Source: an uncultured Clostridium sp. (lineage in GTDB: Bacteria; Bacillota; Clostridia; TANB77; CAG-508). Taken from it: 35,105 bases of DNA. Below the pieces are notes generated by a model. It did no database searches. It saw only the letters and a list, made by a program, of their open reading frames with translations, and was not told the origin of the DNA. Below are positions 8,661 to 17,206 of the stretch, one piece after another (positions within the stretch are counted from its first letter, which is position 1; each line of letters opens with the position of its first letter). The position numbers and the translations under genes were made by a program. The stretch covers positions 1 through 35,105 of the forward strand of contig CANOSM010000021.1 of the NCBI GenBank assembly GCA_947569365.1, in the 5' to 3' direction.

Positions 8661-8898
8661 TTAGTCACTCTCCATTTTCTCTATTATATTTTCTTTTAAA
8701 ATATTGAAAAATACATCTTCATGTGGATAGTTTTCAAAAGTTATTTTGTCTTTTGCTAGGTTATTTACTAATTGTTTTGTTTGCTAAAATTACTTCCCTC
8801 TAGCTTATTTGAATGGTATAAATATTCTATTTTAATTACATCATATACTGAGTTTTTATTTTTGATAATTTCTGCATAGCATTAATAGATATTTTCAT
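8661..8898 (-). pseudogene. Decayed Fic-like protein fragment
   Basis: GGAGG precedes an ATG at 8898 that opens a short frame (MKISINAMQKLSKIKTQ) ending quickly in TAA. Shifting frame gives SVYDVIKIEYLYHSNKLEGS, which matches the N-terminal Y-HSN-(K)-EG signature of Fic/DOC-family proteins, then further stops, then FENYPHEDVFFNILKENIEK before TAA at 8661. At least two frame disruptions are present and the catalytic HPFxxGNG part is missing, so this is a remnant. No CGG codon is involved. Confidence 0.55.
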
Positions 8899-8940
8899 AT
8901 ACTTTTCCTCCATTCATATTCTTAATTTTTGAAATTTTAT

Positions 8941-9238
8941 TATAAATTTAGCAGGATATATAGTTATATCCCGTTAGTAAAAATAAATCCAATATTAAGA
9001 ATTCTTCATACACTGCTGCCTCTTGTAAATAATGTGATTTTTAAATTAATTCTTGTGTTAACCATCTATCATTATTTATACGTATTACATTAATGGTTCT
9101 AAAAGTGCTATTTTAATGCTACTAACTTAAATATCAGTAAAAACATAATAATTTTTTATTTTCATTATACTTATTAAATTTCCTATATTACTATATTCTT
9201 TAATGCTTTTAAGTTTTATTAAACTTTATTAAAACTTA
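8941..9238. other. Intergenic region without a recognisable gene
   Basis: Holds a short dyad GGATATA-TAGT-TATATCC near 8949-8966 and, on the minus strand, short broken frames such as one with LQEAAVYEEF that may be coding debris. No intact gene, tRNA or clear promoter was seen. Confidence 0.4.
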
Positions 9239-10750
9239 TTAAGCATTATTAAGTGGTTTCATAGTTGGGAATAGTAAAACATCTCTAATTGATGCTGAAT
9301 CTGTTAAAAGCATTATTAATCTATCTATTCCTATTCCAAGTCCACCTGTTGGAGGCATACCATATTCAAGTGCATTAATAAAGTCTTCATCCATCATTCC
9401 TGCTTCATCATCACCAGCATCTCTAGCCTCAACTTGTTTTTTAAATCTTTCATATTGGTCTATTGGATCATTTAACTCAGAAAAAGCATTTCCATATTCT
9501 CTTCCACCAATAAATACTTCAAATCTTTCTGTAAGTCTTGGATCAGATGTTTTTCTTTTTGCAAGAGGTGATATTTCTACTGGATAGTCATATATAAATG
9601 TTGGTTGTATAAGTGTTTTTTCTACATATTCATCAAAGAACATTGCTATAACATCTCCACGAGTTCTCTTTGTATCGTCTGCAAATTCCATACCTCTTTC
9701 TTCTGCAAGTTTTACCGCTTCTTCGTCTGTTTGAATTTCGTTAAAGTCTACACCACATGCTTCCTTTATAGAATCTATCATTGTTATTCTTTTCCATGTT
9801 GGTGTTAAATCAATATCTTGTCCTTGATAGTTTATCTTTGTTGTACCACAAACTTTCATAGCACATTTTGAAAAGATTTCTTCTGTTATATTCATCATAT
9901 CATTATAGTCTTCATAAGCTGCATATAATTCTATTGTTGTAAATTCTGGATTATGTCTAATATCCATACCTTCGTTTCTAAATATTCTTCCCATTTCATA
10001 TACTTTATCATATCCACCAACTATTAATCTTTTTAAGTTAAGTTCTGTTGCAATTCTTAAATACATACTTATATCTAAAGTATTATGATGTGTTATAAAT
10101 GGTTTTGCTGTAGCTCCTCCTGATATAGTATTTAATATTGGTGTATCTACTTCTAAATATCCTTTTTCATCTAATATATTTCTAATTTCTTTAATTATAT
10201 TACTTCTCATAATAAAAGTATTTTTTACTTCTGGATTCATTATCAAATCTACATATCTTTGTCTATATCTTAAATCCATATCTTTTAATCCATGGAATTT
10301 TTCAGGTAATGGTCTTAATGATTTAGAAAGTAATGTTACTTCATTTGCATGTACTGATATTTCTTCTGTTCTTGTTTTAAATACGAACCCTGTTATTCCT
10401 ATAATATCCCCTATATCCCATGTCTTAAATTCTTTATAATTATCTTCTCCTAAATCATTTATACTTACATAACTTTGTATTTTTTCATCACTATCTTGAA
10501 TTGTACAAAAAGATGCTTTACCCATTATTCTTTTTGCTATAATTCTTCCTGCAACTGTAACATATTTGTTTTCATACTTTTCATAATTTGTCTTTATTTC
10601 TCCTGCTGAATTTGTTCTATTAAATTTTGTAATTTCAAAAGGATCTTTTCCTTTTTCTTGTAACTCCTTTAATTTATCTCTTCTAATTTGTATTAAATGA
10701 TTAATATCTACCTCTTCTACTTCGTTTGTATTATTATTATTTTCACTCAT
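9239..10750 (-). CDS. lysS: Lysyl-tRNA synthetase, class II
   Basis: 503 aa. Charges tRNA-Lys in the cytoplasm. An N-terminal OB-fold anticodon-binding domain (about residues 55-160) leads into the class II catalytic core with motif 2 ([21 protein letters not shown]) and motif 3 ([15 protein letters not shown] near the C-terminus), followed by the LysS-typical ending [12 protein letters not shown] start at the ATG at 10748-10750, which has GGGAG nine bases upstream; an upstream in-frame ATG (10768) would put that site inside the gene. It lies 40 bases behind the U32 protein gene on the same strand, probably co-transcribed. A CGG trinucleotide at 9715-9717 is out of frame and harmless. Confidence 0.97.
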   Translation of the reverse strand: MSENNNNTNEVEEVDINHLIQIRRDKLKELQEKGKDPFEITKFNRTNSAGEIKTNYEKYENKYVTVAGRIIAKRIMGKASFCTIQDSDEKIQSYVSINDLGEDNYKEFKTWDIGDIIGITGFVFKTRTEEISVHANEVTLLSKSLRPLPEKFHGLKDMDLRYRQRYVDLIMNPEVKNTFIMRSNIIKEIRNILDEKGYLEVDTPILNTISGGATAKPFITHHNTLDISMYLRIATELNLKRLIVGGYDKVYEMGRIFRNEGMDIRHNPEFTTIELYAAYEDYNDMMNITEEIFSKCAMKVCGTTKINYQGQDIDLTPTWKRITMIDSIKEACGVDFNEIQTDEEAVKLAEERGMEFADDTKRTRGDVIAMFFDEYVEKTLIQPTFIYDYPVEISPLAKRKTSDPRLTERFEVFIGGREYGNAFSELNDPIDQYERFKKQVEARDAGDDEAGMMDEDFINALEYGMPPTGGLGIGIDRLIMLLTDSASIRDVLLFPTMKPLNNA

Positions 10751-10790
10751 AATAAAATCTCCCTTCATATATATAATATTTATAATTTAA

Positions 10791-12023
10791 TTATTTTTTA
10801 TTTCTCCTTAAAATCCAGTCCTTTTTTATTTCAAAAGGAATTTTCATTTTTACCTTTTGATTTGCCCTTCCTGGATTTACAGTATTTATCTCTTCTCCTG
10901 TCTCAATATCCCATAATTTTTCAATTTTGAATTCATATGGTTCAATTTGACCTGGAACAATTATTTCTAATGTGTCGCTTACAGATAATTTATTTCTTAT
11001 TTCTATTATAGTTTTATCATCTTCAAAATCTATAACTTTTCCAGCAAATTCGTAATTAGGATTATATTGTTTTCCTTCATACTCTTGTATATCTTTATTT
11101 TCTCTATCGTTAAAATAAAAAGTTGTAAGACTTCTTGTTTTTGTTTTATTTAACTCATTTAAGTATTTATTATAATCATAGTTTTCTGGATTCTTTTTAT
11201 AATCGTCAATTGCACATCTATATGCATTTACTACTGAAGCTACATAATATTCTGTTTTGAGTCTTCCTTCTATTTTTAAACTATCTACACCCATTTCTAC
11301 GATTTCTGGTATTTCTTTTACTAAGCATAAATCTTTTGAAGAAAAAATGTATGTTCCATTATCATCTGTTTCAATAGGCATAAATTGTCCAGGATTATTT
11401 TTTTCTTCAACATATACATTATAAGCCCATCTACAACTTTGTATACAATCTCCTAAATTTGCACTTCTTCCTGATAAAAAATCACTTAAAAAACATCTTC
11501 CAGAATATCCAAAGCAAAGTGCTCCATGTACAAACATTTCAATCTCTAAATCTTCTGGTTTATTTTTTATTAATTCTCTTATCTGCTCTTTATTCATTTC
11601 TCTTCCAAGTATTATTCTTTTAGCCCCATTATTGTACCAGAACCTACTAGTATGATAACTTACTACATTTGCTTGTGTACTAATATGAATATCTATATCT
11701 GGAGCATATTGTTTTAATGTATCTATTACTCCACCATCAGATGCAATAATTCCATCCGGTTTTATTTTGTTTAGTTCTTTTGCAACTTCTTTTATTTCTT
11801 CATATTTTTCATCCCAAGCAAAAATATTTATTGCTACATATACTTTCTTGCCTATGGAATGAGCATATTTTATTGTCTTTTCTACATCATCATCTTCTAC
11901 ATCTACTCTTGTCCTTAAAGATAAACTTTTTGTTCCCATATATACTGCATCTGCACCATACAAAAAAGCAATTTTAGCTTTTTCAAAAGATCCTGCAGGT
12001 GCTAGTAATTCTATTTGTTTCAT
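10791..12023 (-). CDS. U32-family tRNA hydroxylation protein, TrhP-like
   Basis: 410 aa. U32 'peptidase' family, now known in TrhP/YegQ/YrrO to be needed for 5-hydroxyuridine at tRNA wobble position 34. The start (ELLAPAGSFEKAKIAFLYGA), the DGGVID and STQANVVSY segments, and the cysteine cluster HGALCFGYSGRCFLSDFLSG...CIQSCRWAY (four Cys, likely a metal or cluster site) are all typical, as are the SSKDLCL and DSLKIEGR motifs; a C-terminal beta-barrel-like region follows. The start at 12023 has AAGGAG six bases upstream; the ATG six codons earlier would contain that site. lysS follows. A TrmR-like methyltransferase that acts on the same nucleotide lies 1.2 kb upstream, so the pathway is clustered, as in B. 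subtilis trmR-trhP1-trhP2. Confidence 0.9.
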   Translation of the reverse strand: MKQIELLAPAGSFEKAKIAFLYGADAVYMGTKSLSLRTRVDVEDDDVEKTIKYAHSIGKKVYVAINIFAWDEKYEEIKEVAKELNKIKPDGIIASDGGVIDTLKQYAPDIDIHISTQANVVSYHTSRFWYNNGAKRIILGREMNKEQIRELIKNKPEDLEIEMFVHGALCFGYSGRCFLSDFLSGRSANLGDCIQSCRWAYNVYVEEKNNPGQFMPIETDDNGTYIFSSKDLCLVKEIPEIVEMGVDSLKIEGRLKTEYYVASVVNAYRCAIDDYKKNPENYDYNKYLNELNKTKTRSLTTFYFNDRENKDIQEYEGKQYNPNYEFAGKVIDFEDDKTIIEIRNKLSVSDTLEIIVPGQIEPYEFKIEKLWDIETGEEINTVNPGRANQKVKMKIPFEIKKDWILRRNKK

Positions 12024-12204
12024 ATTTTTCTCCTTATTCAAAATAATATATATACTATATCATAAAATCTACATAAATGCTATATTTATCCATTTAAAAC
12101 ATATTTTTTTTTAATTATAATAATACTTTAAAATATTTAATATATTAATTTTACAAAATTTAATTTATTTGTAAATTATTATTTAATTAAATACATTTAT
12201 GTTC

Positions 12205-12231
12205 TTGATTTTAATAATATTTTATTATAAT
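12205..12231 (+). promoter_or_regulatory. Candidate sigma-A promoter of ppaC
   Basis: TTGATT (12205-12210) and a perfect TATAAT (12226-12231) with a 15-base spacer, about 50 bases before the ppaC start, in the divergent gap with the U32 gene. The spacer is slightly short. Confidence 0.5.
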
Positions 12232-12282
12232 ATATAGATACTTTTAATTAATAAAAATAATTTTAGATTGGAGATAATAGAT

Positions 12283-13203
12283 ATGGAAAAAATATTAGTT
12301 TTTGGGCATAAAAACCCAGATACAGATTCAATAACATCAAGTATTGCTATGGCATACTTACAAACAAAACTTGGAAAAACAGCCGTACCTTATAGATTAG
12401 GTGCTGTTTCTATGGAAACTAAATTTGCTTTAGATTATTTTAAAGTTGGAGAACCTGAACTTTTAGAAACAGTTAATGAAGGTGATAAAGTTATATTAGT
12501 AGATCATAATGAAGCTATTCAAAGCGTAGATAACATTAATAAGGCAATTATAGAAATGGTGGTTGATCATCATACAATGGATTTTAAAACATCTTATCCT
12601 TTATATTATTATGCTGAACCAGTTGGATGTACTGCTACTATACTTTATAAATTATTTAACACCTATAAGGTTGAAATTCCTCCTTATATAGCAGGGTTAA
12701 TGGTTAGTGCTATAATTTCTGATACATTACTTTTTAAGTCACCTACTTGTACACGTGAAGATAAATCTACAGCTGAAACACTAGCTAAAATTGCTAATGT
12801 TGATATTGAAAAATATGGTTTATCATTACTTAAAGCTGGAACTGATTTATCTGGATTTACAGCAGAACAATTAATTAATTTAGATGCAAAACAATTTACT
12901 TTAGCAGATAAAATAAAAGCAAAGATTTCTCAGGTCAATACTGCTGATATAGATGAGGTAATGATAAGAAAAGTTGAAATAGAAAATGCTCTACAAAAGG
13001 AAATGAATGATCTTGGTTTAGAATTTGTTCTTTTCTTAATAACAGATATTATAAATAGTAATTCACAAGTTATAACATTTGGTAACAATACATTAGTAGA
13101 AAAATCATATTCTGTTAAAATTGAAAATAATACAACATTTTTACCAGGAGTCGTTTCTAGAAAAAAGCAGGTTATACCAGTATTAACTGCTAATATAGAT
13201 TAA
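12283..13203 (+). CDS. ppaC: Manganese-dependent inorganic pyrophosphatase (family II)
   Basis: 306 aa, DHH phosphoesterase family. Hydrolyses cytoplasmic pyrophosphate. Metal-site motifs are in order: FGHKNPDTDS (His9, Asp13, Asp15), VDHNE (74-76), DHH (95-97) and SDTLLFKSPT, followed by the DHHA2 domain with the phosphate-binding SRKKQVIP near the C-terminus. The length matches the family (about 309). I start at the ATG at 12283 with GGAG nine bases upstream; a TTG five codons earlier overlaps that site. It is the only plus-strand gene in this part and separates the TrhP-like and TrmR-like genes. It shares a bidirectional terminator with the methyltransferase gene. Confidence 0.96.
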   Translation: MEKILVFGHKNPDTDSITSSIAMAYLQTKLGKTAVPYRLGAVSMETKFALDYFKVGEPELLETVNEGDKVILVDHNEAIQSVDNINKAIIEMVVDHHTMDFKTSYPLYYYAEPVGCTATILYKLFNTYKVEIPPYIAGLMVSAIISDTLLFKSPTCTREDKSTAETLAKIANVDIEKYGLSLLKAGTDLSGFTAEQLINLDAKQFTLADKIKAKISQVNTADIDEVMIRKVEIENALQKEMNDLGLEFVLFLITDIINSNSQVITFGNNTLVEKSYSVKIENNTTFLPGVVSRKKQVIPVLTANID

Positions 13204-13226
13204 TTTACAAATTTATTCTCAAAAAG

Positions 13227-13259
13227 AAAAAGACACCAAATTTAAATTGAGGTCTTTTT
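13227..13259. terminator. Bidirectional terminator between ppaC and the methyltransferase gene
   Basis: AAAAAGAC (13227-13234) pairs with GTCTTTTT (13252-13259), with a CAA/TTG inner stem. T-rich on the plus strand and A-rich before it, so it can serve both converging genes. Confidence 0.8.
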
Positions 13260-13265
13260 CTTTTA

Positions 13266-13853
13266 TTATTTTATTCTAGTTATAGATAATCCATCTCCTA
13301 TTTCTAGTATTTGAGTATCCATATTTTCATTTTCTGTAATTTCTTTTATATATTCTCTTAAATGTCTTACTGCTGTACGTTGTTTATGTTTATTATAATC
13401 ACTCATAACATATCCTTTATATAAAATATTATCAGCTAGTATTAATCCATTTTTATTTATAAGTTTTAAAGATTCTTCTAAAAATATTGGATATTTTCCT
13501 TTCGCAGCATCTATAAATATAATATCATATTTTTCGTTTATACTTGGTAATATATCAACTGCATTTCCAATCATTACATTTATTCTGTCTTTAAATCCAA
13601 CTTTTTCTATATTTATTATTGCATTCTTTGCTCTTTCATTATCCAGCTCAATTGTATCTATTCTGCAATCATTGGTTGTATATTTTGCAAACTGACATGC
13701 TGAATAACCAATAGCTGTTCCTATCTCAAGTATTCTTTTAGGTTTTTCTTCTAACAAGATTTCTTTAATCTTTTCTAGAGTATCATCCATAATAATTGGA
13801 ATATGTTCATTTAGTCCTTTTTGTTTTAATTTTTCTAATTCTATATCATTCAT
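13266..13853 (-). CDS. trmR: TrmR-like SAM-dependent O-methyltransferase
   Basis: 195 aa, YrrM/TrmR type. In B. subtilis this enzyme methylates tRNA 5-hydroxyuridine-34 to 5-methoxyuridine. The class I SAM fold is visible: motif I RILEIGTAIGYSAC (40-53), acidic loop TIELDNERAKNA (about 87-98), FIDAAKGKYP with the metal-binding Asp, and ILADNILYKG with the second acidic site. The DNxLxxG signature is shared with the whole catechol-O-methyltransferase-like family, so the tRNA assignment leans on the TrhP-like gene close by. AAGGAA precedes the ATG at 13853. Gap to typA upstream on the same strand is 76 bases, so co-transcription with typA is possible. Confidence 0.85.
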   Translation of the reverse strand: MNDIELEKLKQKGLNEHIPIIMDDTLEKIKEILLEEKPKRILEIGTAIGYSACQFAKYTTNDCRIDTIELDNERAKNAIINIEKVGFKDRINVMIGNAVDILPSINEKYDIIFIDAAKGKYPIFLEESLKLINKNGLILADNILYKGYVMSDYNKHKQRTAVRHLREYIKEITENENMDTQILEIGDGLSITRIK

Positions 13854-13929
13854 TTTTATTTTTCCTTTTTTATATTTTAAAAATAAATAGTGATTTAGAA
13901 AACTAAACCACCATTTATTTTAATTTAAT

Positions 13930-15751
13930 TTATTTATTACTTGATCTATTAGCTCTTTCTCTTTCTTTACTATCTAATATTTTCTTTCTTAGTCTTATTG
14001 ATTTTGGTGTTACTTCTACAAGCTCATCATCTTGTATAAATTCAATAGCTTTTTCAAGAGACATTTGAAGTGGTGGAACTAATCTTAATGCTTCATCTGA
14101 TCCTGATGCTCTAGTATTAGTTAAATGTTTTTCTTTACATACATTTATTGCTAAATCTTCTCCTCTAGAATTTAGACCTACTATCATTCCTTCATATACT
14201 TCTACACCTGGTCCTATGAATAATTCTCCTTTATCTTGTGCATTATATAATCCATAAGTTACTGATTTTCCATTTTCAAATGCAATTATTGTTCCTCTTA
14301 CTCTTGATAGTACTTCTCCTTTATATGGTTCATATGCATCGAATATATGATTCATAGTTCCTTCACCTTTAGTATCTGTCATAAATTCTGTTCTATATCC
14401 AATTAATCCTCTAGCAGGAATTCTAAATTCTACTTTTGTATGTCCTTCCTCAGCAGGCTCCATATTAACCATCTCTGCTTTTCTTTTTCCTAATTTTTCA
14501 ATTACGTTTCCGGATACAATCATCTGGTACATTTACTATTAATCTTTCTACTGGTTCACATTTTACTCCATCAATTTCTTTAATTATAACTTTTGGTCTT
14601 GAAACTAATAGTTCAAATCCTTCTCTTCTCATTGTTTCTATTAATACAGATAAATGTAGTTCTCCTCTTCCAGATACTTCAAAAGAGTCTGGTGAATCTG
14701 TTTCTTTTACTCTTAAACTTACATTTCTATCTAGTTCTTTAAATAGTCTATCTCTTATATGTCTAGATGTTATAAATTGTCCTTCTTTTCCTGCAAAAGG
14801 TCCATTATTTACACTAAATGTCATAGATACTGTTGGTTCATCTATATCTACAAATGGTATTTTTTCTGGATTATTATAATCACATATTGTATCACCTATA
14901 TTAATATCAGCAATACCAGATATCTCAATAATATCACCAGCTATAGCTTCTTCTACTTCAACTCTTTTTAATCCTTGATATGTATATATTTTTGTTACCC
15001 TTGCATTTTCTATTTTGTCATCTTTTTTACATATAGCAACGGGCATTCCAAGTGTTACTTTTCCTCTTTCAACTCTACCTACTGCTATCCTGCCAATATA
15101 ATCATCATAATCTATATTAGATACAAGCATTTGCATTGGACCATTTTCATCACATTTAGGTGGTTCTATATTTTCAATTATTGTTTTAAATAAACATTCT
15201 AGATTTTCTCCAGGTGTATTTAAGTCTAAAGTTGCTGTTCCTTGTTTTCCTGAAGCATATACTACTGGAAATTCAAGTTGATCATCATTAGCATTTAATT
15301 CAATAAATAAATCTAATACTTCATCTACAACTTTTAGTGGTCTTGCTCCTGGTCTATCTATTTTATTAATAACTACTATTGGTTTTAAATTAAGTCCTAA
15401 TGATTTTTTTAGAACTTCTCTTGTTTGAGGCATTGCTCCTTCAAATGAATCTACTAATAATACAACACCATCAACCATTTTTAATACTCTTTCAACTTCT
15501 CCACCAAAATCGGCATGCCCTGGAGTATCAACTATATTAATTTTTATTCCATTATAATTTACAGCTGTATTTTTAGAAAGTATTGTAATTCCTCTTTCTT
15601 TTTCAAGATCATTTGAGTCCATTACTCTTTCTTCAACTTGTTCATTATCTCTGAAAATACCACTTTGTCTTAAAAGCGCATCTACTAAAGTAGTTTTTCC
15701 ATGGTCTACGTGTGCAATTATCGCTACATTTCTAATTTCTTTATTACTCAT
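13930..15751 (-). CDS. typA: TypA/BipA ribosome-associated GTPase, +1 frameshift at CGGA
   Basis: Translational GTPase involved in ribosome assembly and stress growth. G1 AHVDHGKTT (13-21), G3 [10 protein letters not shown] (75-84) and G4 NKID (129-132) are intact, followed by EF-G-like domains. The first frame reads through [15 protein letters not shown] to an in-frame CGG (14510-14512, codon 414); the remainder ([29 protein letters not shown], and the C-terminal RLRKKILD) lies in the +1 frame down to 13930. Skipping one base yields 606 aa, the normal TypA length, and restores the glycine I expect before NVIE in this family. I start at the ATG at 15751, preceded by GGGGA seven bases up. There is no other damage, which argues against simple gene decay. 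Confidence 0.93.
14509..14512 (-). other. Candidate +1 recoding site CGGA in typA
   Basis: Minus strand: TGT-ATC-CGGA-AAC-GTA. CGG is in frame with the 15751 start; the following AAC is in frame with the downstream part. Skipping the C gives Cys-Ile-Gly-Asn-Val, matching the usual Gly-x-Val-Ile of TypA. Confidence 0.7.
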
Positions 15752-15778
15752 ATTTTTATCCCCTATTTTCAATTTAAT

Positions 15779-15799
15779 AGCACATTTTTAAAATGTGCT
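15779..15799. promoter_or_regulatory. Perfect palindrome in the typA 5' region
   Basis: AGCACATTTT and AAAATGTGCT flank a single base, 28 bases upstream of the typA start. No U-run follows on either strand, so it looks more like an operator or 5'UTR hairpin than a terminator. Confidence 0.4.
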
Positions 15800-16035
15800 C
15801 TCTCTTATTTATGTACCGAGTAATTATACCTCTTTTAACTAACTTTGTCAAATTTGAAAGTTTTGATTTTTCTTGATTTTTTATAATTATTATCTTTTGT
15901 TAACATTTTGTTTCTGTTATTAAATATTATAACTTTCTTAAGTTTAAATAGAACATAGATATTAACTTTTCATTTTTTAGCTACTTACTGTTATTTTTAT
16001 AAAATTATACTAAGCTATATAATATATTACTTATT

Positions 16036-16266
16036 TTATGCAACCTTTTCAGTATAATTAATAACTGTAATTTCTGTAATTGCATTTCTTACTGAATTTA
16101 CTAATTTTCCTAATTGCTTTGCAACTTCATTACTATATGATACCTCTCCACATTGTCTGCATACTTGAGATGGTACATTTTTAATAATTATAATGCAATT
16201 ATCTAATTCGATCATGAATGTTGTATTTTTATTTTCTAAATCTCCTTTACACATAAAACAATTCAT
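16036..16266 (-). CDS. YgiT-type zinc-finger protein (MqsA-like antitoxin N-domain)
   Basis: 76 aa. Two CxxC pairs, Cys3/Cys6 and Cys36/Cys39 (QVCRQCGE), bind one zinc as in the YgiT-type finger of MqsA. The segment after the second pair (EVSYSNEVAKQLGKLVNSVRN) is the usual start of the linker helix, but the MqsA C-terminal HTH is missing, so it probably binds its partner rather than DNA by an XRE fold. It follows the DUF4258 gene by one base, an arrangement commonly annotated as a toxin-antitoxin pair. The function of this finger-only form is not proven. Confidence 0.8.
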   Translation of the reverse strand: MNCFMCKGDLENKNTTFMIELDNCIIIIKNVPSQVCRQCGEVSYSNEVAKQLGKLVNSVRNAITEITVINYTEKVA

Positions 16267-16267
16267 A

Positions 16268-16591
16268 TTAATTTATCTCCTTTCTTGTTTTTAAATCATC
16301 TTCCCATTTTATATCATCTGGATAATATGCAGTAATTATCCATACTTCTTCTCTAGTTACTCCACATACTATATGTATCACTTCTTTATTTAAATTTATT
16401 CCATATACTAAACAACTTGGATATGGATAATCATTTTCATATTCTTCTATTACTTCTCCATTTAGTATAGCATTTTCAATATCTCCCTGAGTTATATTTC
16501 TTTGGAATAATCTAACTATAACATGATTAGTCCATCTCATCTTTCCATATTTAATCATTTGTTTTATACTATTTATATTTAGATTTTCCAT
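16268..16591 (-). CDS. DUF4258 protein, putative toxin partner
   Basis: 107 aa. Matches DUF4258: WTNHVIVRLFQRNITQGDIE, then NGEVIEEYENDYPYPSCLVY, then IHIVCGVTREEVWIITAYYP. Small proteins of this family are usually found beside YgiT-type finger proteins, as here, and are thought to be RelE/MqsR-like toxins, although I see no proof of nuclease activity. The ATG at 16591 follows GAGAGG; a GTG two codons earlier is possible. It is first in a two-gene operon, with an imperfect dyad upstream (16673-16704). Confidence 0.8.
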   Translation of the reverse strand: MENLNINSIKQMIKYGKMRWTNHVIVRLFQRNITQGDIENAILNGEVIEEYENDYPYPSCLVYGINLNKEVIHIVCGVTREEVWIITAYYPDDIKWEDDLKTRKEIN

Positions 16592-16672
16592 AAACACCTC
16601 TCTTTATTACTAATATATATTATCATATTCTTAATAAAAATTCTATATCTTTAAAAATTTTTCAAAATTATT

Positions 16673-16704
16673 TTATTAACATTACAAAATTGTAACATTA
16701 ATAA
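16673..16704. promoter_or_regulatory. Dyad upstream of the DUF4258/YgiT pair (operator candidate)
   Basis: TTATTAACATTACAA and TTGTAACATTAATAA form a 15-bp inverted repeat with two mismatches around AA, about 80 bases before the operon start. Position and symmetry suit an autoregulatory operator. The rest of the gap 16705-16890 is AT-rich with a (TA)n run near 16815-16832 and no gene seen. Confidence 0.4.
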
Positions 16705-16899
16705 AATTAATCGTAAATAAAAAACTTAGAAACATGGTATTTTTCGTTTACTTTAAATTCATTAAAATGTATGTAATGCTACAATAAATTTATAAGCTAT
16801 GAATACTAACAGTAACTATATATATATATATATAATTTTATATACTTTTTTTACAATTATTATTGACTTAATGTGATTTTATATAATATTATTTATTAG

Positions 16900-16942
16900 T
16901 TCTGTTTATTATATTAGTAATACTTTTGTATTACAAACAGAA
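16900..16942 (+). promoter_or_regulatory. Large hairpin upstream of the 20-codon ORF
   Basis: GTAATAC-TTTT-GTATTAC (16917-16934) is a perfect 7-bp stem, enclosed by TTCTGTTT (16900-16907) and AAACAGAA (16935-16942), leaving a 9-base bulge on one side. It ends 26 bases before the start codon of the small gene and would lie in its 5' leader or be an operator. A TTGACT at 16863 followed by TATAAT-like sequence lies upstream with a short spacer. Confidence 0.5.
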
Positions 16943-16968
16943 TCGTAGAAGGATAGAAAGGAGACAAT

Positions 16969-17031
16969 ATGCGAAAAATCTTTAAAGGATTCTTATTTGC
17001 TATTATTTTAATAGTAGTAGCATTTATGTAA
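16969..17031 (+). CDS. 20-aa hydrophobic membrane peptide
   Basis: An ATG preceded by AAGGAG at an ideal five-base spacing opens a frame of 20 codons ending in TAA. The peptide starts MRKIFKGFLF and continues as an uninterrupted hydrophobic stretch (Ala, Ile, Leu, Val, Phe) to the C-terminus: a cationic head followed by one membrane helix. It is not a shadow of another gene; it sits alone in a 600-base gap with a large hairpin before it and two more behind it. Size and composition resemble type I toxin peptides or small membrane regulators, but I recognise no family and the antisense RNA expected of a type I system is not evident from sequence alone. Confidence 0.6.
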   Translation: MRKIFKGFLFAIILIVVAFM

Positions 17032-17070
17032 TCCTAGAGTAATTTAGGCTCTTGCTCTATCTATTATGGA

Positions 17071-17092
17071 CAGCTTTAATCTTTTAAAGCTG
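17071..17092 (+). repeat. Hairpin in the 3' region of the small peptide gene
   Basis: CAGCTTTAA and TTAAAGCTG form a perfect 9-bp stem with a 4-base loop, 40 bases after the stop codon. It is not followed by a U-run, so it may stabilise the transcript or be an RNA structure. Confidence 0.5.
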
Positions 17093-17150
17093 GCCATCTC
17101 ATTACATAAATATATTTATTTTGTATTCTTAAAATATTAATTCATATAAT

Positions 17151-17177
17151 AAAAGTGCTACAAAATGTAACACTTTT
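17151..17177. terminator. Bidirectional terminator between small peptide gene and xerD
   Basis: AAAAGTG pairs with CACTTTT, with an inner TACA/TGTA stem; A-rich before and T-rich after, so it suits both converging transcripts. Confidence 0.75.
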
Positions 17178-17206
17178 ATTATAACTAGTTTTATTCTATC
17201 TCTTAT

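Noticed and set aside
13930..14532. Independent 200-aa gene downstream of a short GTPase
   Set aside because: It is the C-terminal third of TypA in the +1 frame.
16815..16832. (TA)n run as a meaningful repeat
   Set aside because: Short simple-sequence tract in a very AT-rich intergenic region with no associated feature.
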